DNA from: Thunnus maccoyii
Lineage: Eukaryota; Chordata; Actinopteri; Scombriformes; Scombridae
Assembly: GCF_910596095.1 (NCBI RefSeq)
Contig: NC_056550.1
Coordinates: forward strand, 11,778,501-11,842,500
Direction of reading: 5' to 3'
DNA: 64,000 bases
The notes under the pieces are model-generated. The model was not told where the DNA came from. It worked only from the letters and a program-made list of their open reading frames with translations, and made no database searches. The position numbers and the translations under genes are program-made. Position 1 is the first letter of the stretch, and every line of letters starts with the position of its first letter. Below are positions 46,699 through 57,699 of this stretch, in pieces.

Positions 46699-47070
46699 TA
46701 CAGTACTCATCAGACCCCCTTTAACTCACATGAATCGTGTATTTTCTCAGCTCAGGTGGTTCAAGAAAATGATGTAATTCCTTCAGACGCAAACATATTT
46801 TTTGGAAACAGTGATACTATAATTTGTTTTTTAAAGTACATTTCCTGAGAGAGAGGATCATTTTTAATGATAACTCTTAATAAAGATTCAAATTATCTTC
46901 TCGTGTAAGAAAAAAACTTTTTTTATGTGAGCAGCTCTCTAGAAGCTCAAACATCTGCAACACTGAAACCATTAAAAATATTTTATATAAAACTCCAAAC
47001 CTGCACACAGCTGCAGAAAACTCGTACTGTTACATGATTTTGCTGTCACTTCACATTTTGTTTTAATGTA
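46699..47070. other. Flank after VH20
   Basis: Like the flank after VH12 (20650-20880) and VH24 (56700-56830). It ends abruptly in the VH21 leader intron. No gene. Confidence 0.55.
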
Positions 47071-47134
47071 GTTAGCACACTGACTGTTCACTGTAATTAC
47101 ACTGATTCAATACTCAACATGTTTTCCTCCACAG

Positions 47135-47431
47135 GTGTGAAGTGTGAACAGTTGACACAGCCAGCCTCAGTGACTGTGCAGCCAGGTCAACGTCTGACCA
47201 TCACCTGTCAGGTCTCTTATTCTTTTAGCAGCTATTGGACATTTTGGATCAGACAGCCTGCAGGGAAAGGACTGGAGTGGATTGGAAGTAGATATACTGG
47301 AGGTTCATACTACAAAGATTCACTAAAGAATAAGTTCAGAATCGACTTAGACTCTTCCAGCAACACAGTGACTCTAAACGGACAGAATGTGCAGCCTGAA
47401 GACACTGCTGTGTATTACTGTGCCAGAGACC
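47135..47431 (+). pseudogene. VH21, family B V exon without leader exon
   Basis: The V exon is complete: QLTQPASVTVQPGQ, LTITC, TFWIRQPAGKGLEWIG, KDSLKNKFRIDLDSSSNTV, YYCARD. Upstream, the 3' part of the usual VH3/VH13-type leader intron is present from about 47073, but it joins unrelated flank. No leader ATG, octamer or TATA is found. An in-frame ATG lies 16 bp before the exon (MFSSTGVKC). The RSS is perfect for family B. Confidence 0.82.
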
Positions 47432-47470
47432 CACAATAACACAAACCATCAGCAAACCTGAACAAAAACC
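47432..47470 (+). other. RSS of VH21
   Basis: CACAATA, 23-bp spacer, ACAAAAACC. Confidence 0.9.
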
Positions 47471-48540
47471 CCTCAGTGCCTGAACACTTGTAACATGAAG
47501 CCACCAGAGGAGGAGCCCTCAGACCACTAATGATTTCAATACCAGTTCACTGTTATGAAAAGGAAAGAATAAACAGAAAAAAACCTCAATGTATGTAATG
47601 TAAAAACCTATAGTATGAAAGTATAAAATATGTTGTTCATTTATTTTTAACAAGAATTGATTCGTGGCACTGTAGATACTTTGATGTTTTAATTAGTATT
47701 ATGTCACAGTATGTATTCCTATGACAAAAACATCAATAATAATATGTTATTTTTGTCTAAACTTTTATTTTTATGAAAAAGACATACAAGAGGTAACATT
47801 ACCACATGCATTTCCCCAAATTATCTCCCGGTGGATGAGATTAAGATTAATAAATACAAAACATAATGTCATCTCATGTTTTAGTGAAGTTATTTTGTGT
47901 CATGATAATTCAGTTGCAAGTGTGTTAAAAATATGTGTTTGTTGGGGGAAACTCTGATATCCAACAACACAAGTTGGTTGTAACTCAAACTTGCAACACA
48001 AAATTCAACTTTTGAAGAGAATTCTGATTAAGTACAATTTTCAAATTTAGATGAACTAAATCAAAATTCATTTAGCTGGTGTTGCAATTCTTCCATCATT
48101 GTTTTGTCTGTGAGGACGAGTCAGTTCAAAACTTGGTTGTCTTCCACCTTTACTGATCCGACTGCAGAGAGAGAGACAAACTGGTTACTGTAGTTTTCAC
48201 TGATATTTGTTTTACTCAAGAAACAGAGTTTATGTTTCAAATTGGACATTTTATTTTTATTGACTAAAGAAGATGGGTATTAACAACATCCATGTACTGA
48301 GGAGTTACATATTTTTCATGTATTCTCATCAGTTTTCTTCACTTATATTCTTACTGGGGTTTTCTTTCCCCCTGACATCCTGAATGTTATGAGCACTTTG
48401 TGAGAAAAACAAAAAAAAGCAACATTAGTTCAGGAGGTACTTTTTCTATTAAAAGATAACTATAATAACTATGAACTTTATATTAAAATTATTATTGCAC
48501 ATTTTAAAAAGTTCAATGCAGTTCTCTGCTTGCTGTGAGG
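47471..48540. repeat. B-to-A spacer (cassette repeat)
   Basis: Another copy of the cassette spacer. No gene. Confidence 0.8.
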
Positions 48541-48548
48541 AGGAGTCA

Positions 48549-48556
48549 TTGCAAAA
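48549..48556 (+). promoter_or_regulatory. Damaged octamer of VH22
   Basis: Reads TTGCAAAA where all other A genes read ATGCAAAA. Confidence 0.65.
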
Positions 48557-48628
48557 CCTTGATGTCTTCCACCTCTACTTATCTGACTGCAGAGAGGATG
48601 ACAGAGAACAGTGGACACACAGTTTAAC

Positions 48629-49068
48629 ATGATGGACTATAGGACAGGACTGCTGCTTTTAACTGCTGGGCAGGTGAAAACATTTACAGATTTTAATCTA
48701 ACAGAGTTTTTTGTGTCACCAGCTTATTTCTTTTGATGTTTTTTTTTTTATCTTGACAGGTGTTGATGGTCAGACTCTGACAGAATCTGAACCAGCAGTT
48801 AAAAAGCCTGGAGAATCCCACAAACTGACCTGTACAACCTCTGGATTCACATTCAGTGACTACTATATGTACTGGATCAGACAGGCTCCTGGAAAAGGAC
48901 TGGAGTGGATTGCAACTATCAGTGATGGTGGTGGTAGTAGCAAATTCTACTCTCAGTCAATTCAAGGCCGTTTCACCATCTCCAGAGACGACAGCAGAGA
49001 GCAGCTGTATCTGCAGATGAACAGTCTGAAGACTGAAGATTCTGCTGTTTATTATTGTGCTCGAGACT
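48629..49068 (+). pseudogene. VH22, family A segment with leader frameshift
   Basis: The leader exon is 45 nt (48629-48673), 4 nt shorter than in sisters (ttttaactgctggg against ttttaactatctgctggg). At the normal donor it is out of phase, and exon 2 (48760-49068) would stop at TGA within its first codons. The V exon itself is perfect: [22 protein letters not shown]2 [36 protein letters not shown]. The octamer is also changed, while the RSS is good. Confidence 0.85.
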
Positions 49069-49106
49069 CACAGTGACTGAGTTGGTTGAGCAGCTGTACA
49101 AAATCC
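49069..49106 (+). other. RSS of VH22 (22-bp spacer)
   Basis: CACAGTG, 22-bp spacer, ACAAAATCC. Confidence 0.9.
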
Positions 49107-49826
49107 TACAATACTCATCTTCTGGGCTGGTAGCATTTAGTAATCGAGTATGTTTAATAATAAATTACAGCAACATTTGTCTCTGCATTATGTAAAGTTG
49201 TGTGTTCCTCAAAAATATTCTTTACTAAACTTGAGAAACATCAACTTTCCTGATACATTTGTCTGGGTGTGAAATAAAGAAAATACAAACTACTACAAAT
49301 AATAATAGAGATGTTTAAGAATAATTAGCATTTCTGTAAATTAAGATAACATAATGTCTACAAATTATGTGGAATCATAATATGAAGGAGTAAAAAAAAG
49401 TTGCAGTTTCCTTTATAAAATCACTAGAGGTCATTGTCAAGTTTCTCTCTCCTCTTTTACAATAAAGAAACACTCAGATCTGCTTTTCTCATTGATATTA
49501 ACAGACTGACCCTTGAACCAAATCCTTATCTCGCCTAGGGCACCAAAATGGCTAGAGCCGGCCCTGAGTTCACTGTTACAATAATAGGAAACAGTCTTTG
49601 AACACATTTAACCGTGAAAAAAGTAAAACGAAATAATATGACTTATTATGATATATAATTATAATAATATTAAATAATACAGTGGAGGCATTTACCAAAA
49701 AGTGTTCTCTCTTCCTGACTCACAATATGTATATTTCAAGCGGTGAATTTGTTGCAGCATTATTTCAACTGACAACTACACCTTAAAAGCTCTTCATTTA
49801 ACAAGAAATGAAACATAAATAATCTT
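49107..49826. repeat. A-gene 3' flank, copy of 44567-45200
   Basis: Second copy of the VH19 downstream flank. It runs into a B fragment at 49827. No gene. Confidence 0.75.
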
Positions 49827-49894
49827 TAGAGTGACTCTAAACGGACAGAATGTGCAGTCTGAAGACACTGCTGTGTATTACTGTGCCAGAGACC
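49827..49894 (+). pseudogene. Family B V 3' fragment
   Basis: Only the end of FR3 is present ([22 protein letters not shown]). It begins abruptly after AT-rich flank, with no leader, FR1, FR2 or CDR2. The sequence resembles the same part of VH18 (VQSEDTA). It is followed by an intact RSS. Confidence 0.88.
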
Positions 49895-49933
49895 CACAAT
49901 AACACAAACCATCAGCAGACCTGAACAAAAACC
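49895..49933 (+). other. RSS after the B fragment
   Basis: CACAATA, 23-bp spacer, ACAAAAACC. Confidence 0.9.
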
Positions 49934-51300
49934 CCTCAGTGCCTGAACACTTGTAACATGAAGCCACCAGAGGAGGAGCCCTCAGACCACTAATGATTTC
50001 AACACTAGTTCACAATAACGGGAAAGAGTCTTTGAACACATTTAATCATGAAAAAAGTAAAACATATACAACATGATTTATTATAATACATAATTATTTA
50101 AATATTAAATAATTCAATGGAGGCATTTACCAAAAAGTGTTCTTTCTTCCTGACTTGCGGTATTTATATTTTAACAACATTTTCTCCTTTTACTCGTGAG
50201 AATACAAGAGCTTTACAGAACACTTTCACAGTCTTTGGTACGATCTGTCTCCAGTATAGATGCAAACATTACAGGTGACCTCAGTAGATCAAAATATTAG
50301 CAAACTGTAAATAAGTTAAATAAGCTGTGGTATTTAAATAAGATAAAGTTATAAACAACTAACAACAGTGTTACTTCTTTCTTGCTCCTCTGCACTATTA
50401 TTAATGATTATAAATTAAACATGTTGTTTGATGTCTTAGTCCTCTGCATATTGTAGATTAATGTTCACCATTTTTAAAAATGGTTCATCAGATTTTAGAT
50501 GTCCTTTCTCGTAGGCAGCCATTGGTTTTTGTTCATGTGTATGGAAATCATTTTAATTATCTGAGGTGAGATTCATCTCATGTTTTAGCAAAGTTAAGAT
50601 TTTGTGTCATGATAATTCAGTTGCGAGTGTGTTAAAAATATGTATTTGTTGAGTGATACTCTGATATCCAACAACACGAGATGGTTGCAACTCAAACTTT
50701 GAACACAAAATTCAACTTTTAGTGACAATTCTGATTAAGTAGAAGTTTCAAATATAGATTGCCTAATTCAAAATTAATTTAGCTTGTGTTGAAATTATTA
50801 CATTTTGTTTTGCACAACAAACAAGAGGTCCAATTCTATCCTCCATGTGAGGATGAGTCAATTCAAAACTTGGTTGACTTCCAACTTCACTGATCAAACT
50901 GCAAAGAAAATGACAAATTGTTTACTTTCCACTGCGACTTTTGTTTTACACAAAGTAAAAGAGTTTATATTTTTGATTGGATATTTTACTCTTATTGACT
51001 AAAGAAGATAGAGATAAATGATATCCATGTACTGAGGGGTTACATATTTTTGATGTATTTTCATCAGTTTTCGTCACTTTTATGCCTACTGAGGTTTTCT
51101 TTTGTCTGAAGTTCTGAATATGACTTATGAAAAGTTTGTGAGAAAAAAAGACATAAAAGAAATAAAACAAAGTATAACACTATGAAAAACGTTTTTTCAG
51201 GACTTACTTTTTTGTATTCAAACTTCATTATCATGTTGAAGCTTTTCAGTATTGCACATTTTAAAAAGTTCAATGCAGTTCTCTCTTTGCTGTGAGGAGG
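49934..51300. other. Intergenic before VH23
   Basis: Resumes the flank shared with 45180-45930 and then reaches the VH23 promoter. No gene. Confidence 0.6.
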
Positions 51301-51305
51301 AGTCA

Positions 51306-51313
51306 ATGCAAAA
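51306..51313 (+). promoter_or_regulatory. Octamer of VH23 (ATGCAAAA)
   Basis: Family A promoter block. Confidence 0.75.
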
Positions 51314-51385
51314 CCTTGATGTCTTCCACCTCTACTTATCTGACTGCAGAGAGGATGACAGAGAACAGTGGACACACAGTTTAAC

Positions 51386-51831
51386 ATGATGGACTATAGG
51401 ACAGGACTGCTGCTTTTAACTATCTGCTGGGCAGGTGAAGATCTTCACTGATCTTTATCTGACATATTTACATTTGTATTACCAACTTGATGCATGTTAG
51501 GCTCTTTTTTCTGTCTTGACAGGTGTTGATGGTCAGACTCTGACAGAATCTGAACCAGCGATTAAAAAGCCTGGAGAATCCCACCGATTGACCTGTACAA
51601 CCTCTGGATTCACCTTCAGCAACCACTGGATGGGTTGGATTAGACAGGCTCCTGGAAAAGGACTGGAGTGGATTGCACTTATCAGCAATGGTGGTGGTAG
51701 TAGCAAATTCTACTCTCAGTCAGTTCAAGGCCGGTTCACCATCTCCAGAGACGACAGCAGAGAGCAGGTGTATCTGCAGATGAACAGTCTGAAGACTGAA
51801 GATTCTGCTGTTTATTATTGTGCTCGAGACT
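51386..51831 (+). pseudogene. VH23, family A segment with nonamer lost
   Basis: Leader 51386-51434 and V exon 51523-51831 are intact ([16 protein letters not shown], a mix of A and A' residues, [19 protein letters not shown]2 [14 protein letters not shown]). The heptamer CACAGTG (51832-51838) and 11 bp of spacer (actggagttgg) are present. Then the sequence changes to a CA-rich repeat, and there is no nonamer at 22-24 bp. Rearrangement should be poor or absent. Confidence 0.85.
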
Positions 51832-51849
51832 CACAGTGACTGGAGTTGG
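51832..51849 (+). other. Truncated RSS of VH23
   Basis: CACAGTG plus 11 bp of the family spacer. What follows is unrelated CA-rich DNA with no ACAAAATCC. Confidence 0.85.
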
Positions 51850-51857
51850 ATCTCATA

Positions 51858-51915
51858 CACATTTGTACACACACACTCACACACACATATGCACACACAC
51901 ACTCACACATACAAT
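51858..51915. repeat. Imperfect (CA)n tract
   Basis: CA-rich repeat that replaces the second half of the VH23 RSS. Confidence 0.8.
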
Positions 51916-52661
51916 AAGTAAAACTCAACAAGTGAATTACAGTGACACTGTAACATCTTGATATGATTTTGTATGATTGCACACTTAAATGTCTTTAGAG
52001 AGAAAATTAATGAGCAAATATATCAAAACAATGAACACATCGTTTATATAAACACTATCCCTACATATTATTCATAATTACAGTTTTGTTACATTGTATT
52101 GAAATAGACAATATGTTGCAGGTCCACTTTAAATCATTAGAGGGCAGTTAAGGCCTTTACAGTATTACTTTCCTCTGTCTCATAGATCTATACATGTATT
52201 TACATGTGTCATTGTAGTCTTGTCATGAATAAATGAAATAGAAGATATTAAGACAAACGAATCTGATTACAAGAGCTGTGACATAAGTTTATAAACTGCC
52301 TGTCCAAGCCTTCACTATATATCTCTTCATATTCATTATTGAGAGCAAAATGGAAATCACAATGAGAAAGTGAAAAATGTTGCAGTTCTTCTTATAAAAA
52401 CACAAAAGAGCAATCGATGTCAAGTTTGTCTTTCCTCTGTTTGGACTGAACTAAATACTCCTTCTTGTCTTGTATACTGGATATTGTGATTGTGATTATT
52501 CCATAACAAAAATCATTTGTGAGCTTGATTCAGCACATGTTGAATAGTAAAGTGTGACTAAGGTGTAGGGTAGGTGTTGATCATCAGCACTGAGTGTAGC
52601 TGCATAGGTACAGTAGATCAGTTAGATATCAAGATGAACAGCTGAGGGCCTGACAGGGCTG
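51916..52661. other. Intergenic
   Basis: AT-rich with no gene seen. Confidence 0.5.
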
Positions 52662-52912
52662 CTGCTTATTCTTGTGTTTGTGAGAGTGTAATTAAAGTCA
52701 CATGAACAACTAATACTGCAGTAACAAACACTTCCTGGGATTTTTGATCTAAAACAATGTCCTCCTTATCGTCCTCCTTTCTTATATGATTCTTCTCTCA
52801 GCAGTAATGTGTGATAGAGTTCAGTAGGTGAATGGATTAATATAATAAGGTTTCCTTACTCCTGTTTTTTCTACAAATGTGTCAGTACAGTGATCAATCT
52901 GATTCTCTCCTT

Positions 52913-52980
52913 CCTGTGAAGAGGAAATGCAAACATTTATACGTCTTCCACCTCTACTTATCTGTCTGACTTATCTCCAC
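52913..52980 (+). promoter_or_regulatory. Orphan family A promoter relic
   Basis: gaagaggaaatgcaaac then cttccacctctacttatctg are the family A promoter elements (octamer-like ATGCAAAC). They are followed by unrelated DNA with no leader. The duplicate is near 60015-60070. Confidence 0.55.
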
Positions 52981-54714
52981 ATTCACAGAATAAAACAGGC
53001 AATAAAGTTTTCTAAATCAGAATATGAGGAAAAGGAAGCTACATCCATCTACAGGCAGGATCAGATTCACATAAATTGTGTCTTTATTTATTTATCATTT
53101 GTTTTGTTTATTTTTTACAGTGTTTACCTTGTCAACCACCTGCTTTATAGTTGATTTAGTTTTTTATTCATAACACATCTGTAACCACCACAGATAAAGG
53201 CAAAATGTGATGATTATTGCTAAAGAAAGTATTTCATCAATGCATGAACTAAAATAGTTTTCTTCTAAGTTACAGGATTTAGTTTTTTGCATATTGTCAC
53301 ACAGGTTTCAGTTCCTGAGCAGCTGTTTATCTCGAGGCTCCATGTCTATGGCTTTAAACACCTGCAAACACTGAAACCATTAAATCTTTTATGCAAGATT
53401 AGGTTTTCACACTATTTACATGATCCTGACTGCTGTCACTGTATTTCTTTTTGCAGCAAATACAATACATACATACTTACAGTGAGTAAATTAAAATATT
53501 TGTACATATATTTTCTGTTATTGAAGAGTGTCTTTGACCCCCAATGTATTTATTATAATGTGAATACTACAGTATAACTGAAGTTGTTCAATTTTAGAAA
53601 CACTAATCCTCACTTTAAAACATATCTAATAATAATACTTTAACTTCTCAAAATTTACTCAGCTTGTCTTTCTAGTCATGTAGATGGAGATGTCTTATTG
53701 CAGGCTCAGACTACAGGAGTTCTGGGCTGGTTTATCTCTGATTCACCCCTCCAGACAATCAGAGGAAAAATCTGGTCTGGGACCTCGATCAGTACTCATG
53801 TTCTGCCCAGATTATCTGCTAATGTGAGGAGTTTACAGATCCAATCTTAAACCTCCAGAACTGCTTGCAGACTCATCAGGGCCGCCCCGATAATTTCAAA
53901 CATGTTTGATATTTAGGAGTTAAAATCTGGATGATTACGTCACTACTTTTCAAGCAGGACCACAACAGCCAATGAGAGACACAAGTCCACAAGGAGACGG
54001 ATGTGTTACAAGCTAACATTAGTGCAAGACTGCAGATAGAACTTTCTCATGCTGGAGGCAAAACATTTTTCCTCAGGATGGTGACGGAATAACTCACCCT
54101 ACTCTGCCTCTGATTGGCTAGGACTTGTTTCATTTGTTGGTTAGGTTGCTTAGGTTTAGGCATGAGGCAACCCAGTCTCACATCAAAATGTATAATAGGT
54201 ACATTGGTCCACAGTGCAAATCGTTGGGTATCATCACTGTGTCTGCTGCAGGACTCAAGTAACAACATTAAACAGACACAAACCCAGTTAGCAGCATGCA
54301 GGTAGCGTTAGCATCAACAGCTACTGTAGCAGCCTGAACGTATCTCATATTTTTACATATTAACATGTTGGCTTTCATTGCTGTCATTTTTTAAGTAGTT
54401 ATAGCAACTTAAGCCACTAATAATAACATGATAATAAAGTAATTAAACTTAGAAAGCTTGCTGACTAGCATGGTAGATGAAGGTAAAAATCTGCCTCATA
54501 CTGAGTTCAAACAAGATAAAAAACTGACTTTCAACTCAGTTGGTGTTTGTATCAGTGTCATACATAATTATTCTGATAAAAGAATCAGTTTGGAGGTCTC
54601 AAAACTTAAGATGTAGCAACAATTCATAATATTTTCAGCTCCTTTAACCACAGTCACAGAGCAGTGAGGTCACATGGTAAAGAGGCAGAACCTGATTGGT
54701 CCTCCTGTCTACAT

Positions 54715-54990
54715 GGTAAACGGTAAATGGCTGCTTATATAACGCTTTTAACCAAAGCTCTATATATTCTGCTGCTCACTCACCCTTTCGCACACACACT
54801 CACACACTGATGGTGACAAGCTACCAGGCAGGATGCTGGTGCAACCATCGGCAGCAATTTGGGGTTCAGTATCTTGCACAAGGACACTTCGAAATGCAGA
54901 CAAGAGTCGAGCAACCACCGACCTTCTGATTGATGGATGACATGCTCATCCTCCTGAGCCACAGCCACCCCATTCCCATATATTCTCATA
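54715..54990. repeat. Common teleost dispersed repeat
   Basis: aaatggctgcttatataacg, gcaatttggggttcagtatc, cacaaggacacttcg, accaccgaccttctgattg and ctcctgagccacagccaccc occur in order, as in a repeat very abundant in fish genomes. The class is not certain. The second copy is at 61800-62058. Confidence 0.7.
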
Positions 54991-56001
54991 CATTCCCATA
55001 CGTTTCCATATATTCCCATACATTACAAGCGCTGATTGGTGCTTTTGTAGATCAAACCTCTTAGCACCAAGTTTAAGATTGATTTCTGATTGATAGAACC
55101 TCCACTTCTCTCAAATTTTAGGGTCAATAATGTAAGAGTAATTTCATGTGTATAATTCAGTTTTGCCAAAAATGTCAAGTAGAACCTTGTAATTCTAAGG
55201 TTACGCAAATTCATGTCTTCTTACACGCTGAGACATGTCTCTGTTTCTTTTTTTTGCACAAACATACTGCATAAAATCCAGATAATGAAAGTTAAGAGAT
55301 GTTTCATGAGAGGTCAAGAAGCCACAAGCTTATACAACTGACCTCCCCTCAACTTAAGGAGAAAAACAAACAATAAAAAAAGAGGGAAAAAAAACGAGCA
55401 AAAATAATTTAGGAACATACAACAAAAAATAAATGACAACAAAATGAGCAGAATAATTAACTAATAAAAAAAGAAGATTTTTGATAACACACATGTAGAA
55501 AATTAGGTGTCACAGGTCACATTGACTTCTTTCAAACCTCTAGAGGGCGGTCTAGAACTGACTGGGTTTGATCCTCATACTGATCATGATAATCATGTGC
55601 ACTAGAAGTAACGTCAAGAAAGACCACAAGTGATTGGATTGGTTTTATCTGACATCAGACTATTTTCACATTGATTCATGTAAAAATTGATCTGCATATA
55701 TTACATGTTCCTCTATACTCATTCACATTTTCTTCACTATGGTGTTTTTGTTACCTGATGTGGTACCTTAGAGGCACTGAAAACTTTGAATCATTTTTCT
55801 TTTTTTTTTAAAGAAAATTGAATCACAATCCTTATGAGTCAGTTGACAAGCATTTACAGTACTGCAGTGTTCAAAATTAACTGAGGGGATTAGAGGTATA
55901 AGAGTTTGGAGGATTCATTTCTGCACAGTGAACATACATTCTCCACCAAACATGAACTGAGATCCGAGTCCAATCCAGTTCCTCCATTTGAGGAGGAGTC
56001 A

Positions 56002-56009
56002 ATGCAAAA
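56002..56009 (+). promoter_or_regulatory. Octamer of VH24 (ATGCAAAA)
   Basis: Family A promoter variant shared with VH25, followed by tatcttcctctatttatgtg. Confidence 0.7.
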
Positions 56010-56079
56010 TATCTTCCTCTATTTATGTGACTGCAGATGGATGGTAGGATGACAGAGAACAGTGGACACACAGTTTAAC

Positions 56080-56515
56080 ATGATGGACTTTAGGACAGGA
56101 CTGCTGCTTTTAACTATCTGCTGGGCAGGTGAAGATTTCACTGATCTTGAGTTGAAGTTGTTGTTAAAAAGTTACCAGCTTAAAGAAACTGATTATTTTC
56201 CTTTTTCTGTCTTGACAGGTGTTGATTCAGAATCTGAACCAGCGGCTAAAAAGCCTGGAGAATCCCACAAACTGACCTGTACAACATCTGGATTCACATT
56301 CAGCAACTACTGGATGTACTGGATCAGACAGGCTCCTGGAAAAGGATTGGAGTGGATTGCAGCTATCAGTAGAGATGGTGGTAGTAGCAAATACTACTCT
56401 CAGTCAGTTCAAGGCCGGTTCACCATCTCCAGAGACAACAGCAGAGAGCAGCTGTATCTGCAGATGAACAGTCTGAAGACTGAAGATTCTGCTGTTTATT
56501 ATTGTGCTCGAGACT
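56080..56515 (+). CDS. VH24, family A segment with a 4-residue FR1 deletion
   Basis: Leader 56080-56128 ([16 protein letters not shown]), V exon 56219-56515. Exon 2 begins [20 protein letters not shown] where others have [11 protein letters not shown], a 12-bp in-frame deletion that removes the presumed signal-peptidase site (GVDG|Q) and the first strand. The rest is normal ([19 protein letters not shown]2 [14 protein letters not shown]). The 90-bp intron has no stop in frame, so the unspliced message stays open. It can rearrange, but secretion and folding are uncertain. Confidence 0.75.
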
Positions 56516-56553
56516 CACAGTGACTGAGTTGGTTGAGCAGCTGTACAAAATCC
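56516..56553 (+). other. RSS of VH24 (22-bp spacer)
   Basis: CACAGTG, 22-bp spacer, ACAAAATCC. Confidence 0.9.
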
Positions 56554-57250
56554 TACAATACTCATCAACATTGGGCTTAAAAACTCCAACTATCTCATAT
56601 GGTTAATCACTCATTACCTATTGGGTTTTTAAAGAAAGAATCCTAACGACAGTTCTTCAGAAAGATTTTAATTCTCTTCTTACCTAAAGCAACATTTTTT
56701 TTACATGAATTTCAGTGTCTGAGCAGCTCTCTAGAGAGTCTGATTGTCTGTGGCTTCAAACATCTGCAACACTGATACAACAAAAAAGTATTTTATGTAA
56801 AACTCCAAACCTCCACACAGCTGCAGAATACTTGGCAAATGATGAATTTACATATACAGTAATAAATGTTTAATTAAAATTACAGATACATATCCTTTTC
56901 CATGTGAGACTATTTATAACTTTCAATTCATTCACAGTAGACTCACCAAAGGCAGATTTTGATAACTATTTATTAATGATTTTTGTGGATGATAATGTGT
57001 TTTTATCCATTATTACACAAAATCTTATCCATGCAACACTCAGTATTAGACTAAAATCAGTTTATCTACAATAATACATGAATAAATGGTAATTCATTTT
57101 AAACAAAATCTTAGCACCATTTTAAGTTCACTAAATTAACAATATATCATAGTACACACTATATATTCAGTCTGGAAACTTGACAAGAAAGACTGAACTC
57201 TTCACCTCAAAGTGAAAAATAGAAGTACTAAGAAATAGATAATTATTTAT
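56554..57250. other. Intergenic, VH24 to family C relic
   Basis: Flank like that after VH20, then AT-rich DNA. No gene. Confidence 0.5.
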
Positions 57251-57258
57251 TCAATGAT

Positions 57259-57266
57259 ATGCAAAT
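57259..57266 (+). promoter_or_regulatory. Consensus octamer (ATGCAAAT)
   Basis: The only exact octamer I noticed before a V leader in this window. It lies 86 bp before the family C leader ATG. Confidence 0.7.
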
Positions 57267-57352
57267 AAATGTGACTCATAAGGAAGTGAAGTGTGTGTGT
57301 GTGTCAGCGAGAGGACAGAAGAGCTCACATCAGTTCAGCTTCAACATCAACC

Positions 57353-57555
57353 ATGTTCTCTGCAGCTCTGATGCTGCTGCTGGCAGCTGGATCCTGTGAG
57401 GAGCTTTCAGTGGATTCACACTAATAAACACATTAGAAACACTGAATAGTCAGATGAATGATGGTGATAATGTTGATTTCTCTTTCCAAAGGTGTGTACA
57501 GTATTGATCTCATCCAGCCAGAGTAAATGGTTGTGCAGTCTGGATAACCGTTGTT
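57353..57555 (+). pseudogene. Family C V relic: intact leader, FR1 stub
   Basis: The leader exon 57353-57395 (MFSAALMLLLLAAGS, donor GTGAGG) is sound. Exon 2 starts at 57492 after ttccaaag and reads VYSIDLIQPE, a stop, MVVQSG, another stop, then loses similarity. There is no FR2, FR3 or RSS. The leader matches the orphan relics at 9482 and 16262. This family is present in the window only as fragments. Confidence 0.75.
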
Positions 57556-57627
57556 TTTCTGACAAACCTGGTATAAAGAAATTATGGCTGCATGACAGTA
57601 GCTAATGAGCAGTTTAACTTTCTGTAG

Positions 57628-57697
57628 GTGCTGAGGGTCAAACACTGACTGAGTCTGAATCAGTGGTTAAAAGGTCTGGAGAATCTCATAGACTGAG
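57628..57697 (+). pseudogene. Family A'-like FR1 stub
   Basis: After a pyrimidine-rich tract and tctgtag the exon reads [19 protein letters not shown] and HRLS. It then breaks off before Cys23 and joins A-gene upstream-type DNA. With the family C stub it forms a chimeric double relic. Confidence 0.78.
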
Positions 57698-57699
57698 TG

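Larger units (their letters stand above)
52662..56128 (+). repeat. Second segmental duplication, copy 1
   Basis: Matches 59761-63299 with offsets from about 7055 to 7170 because of several indels, one a roughly 115-bp extra piece at about 62838-62945 in copy 2. It ends within the leader exon of VH24. It holds an orphan V-promoter relic and a dispersed fish repeat. No complete gene precedes VH24. Confidence 0.85.
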
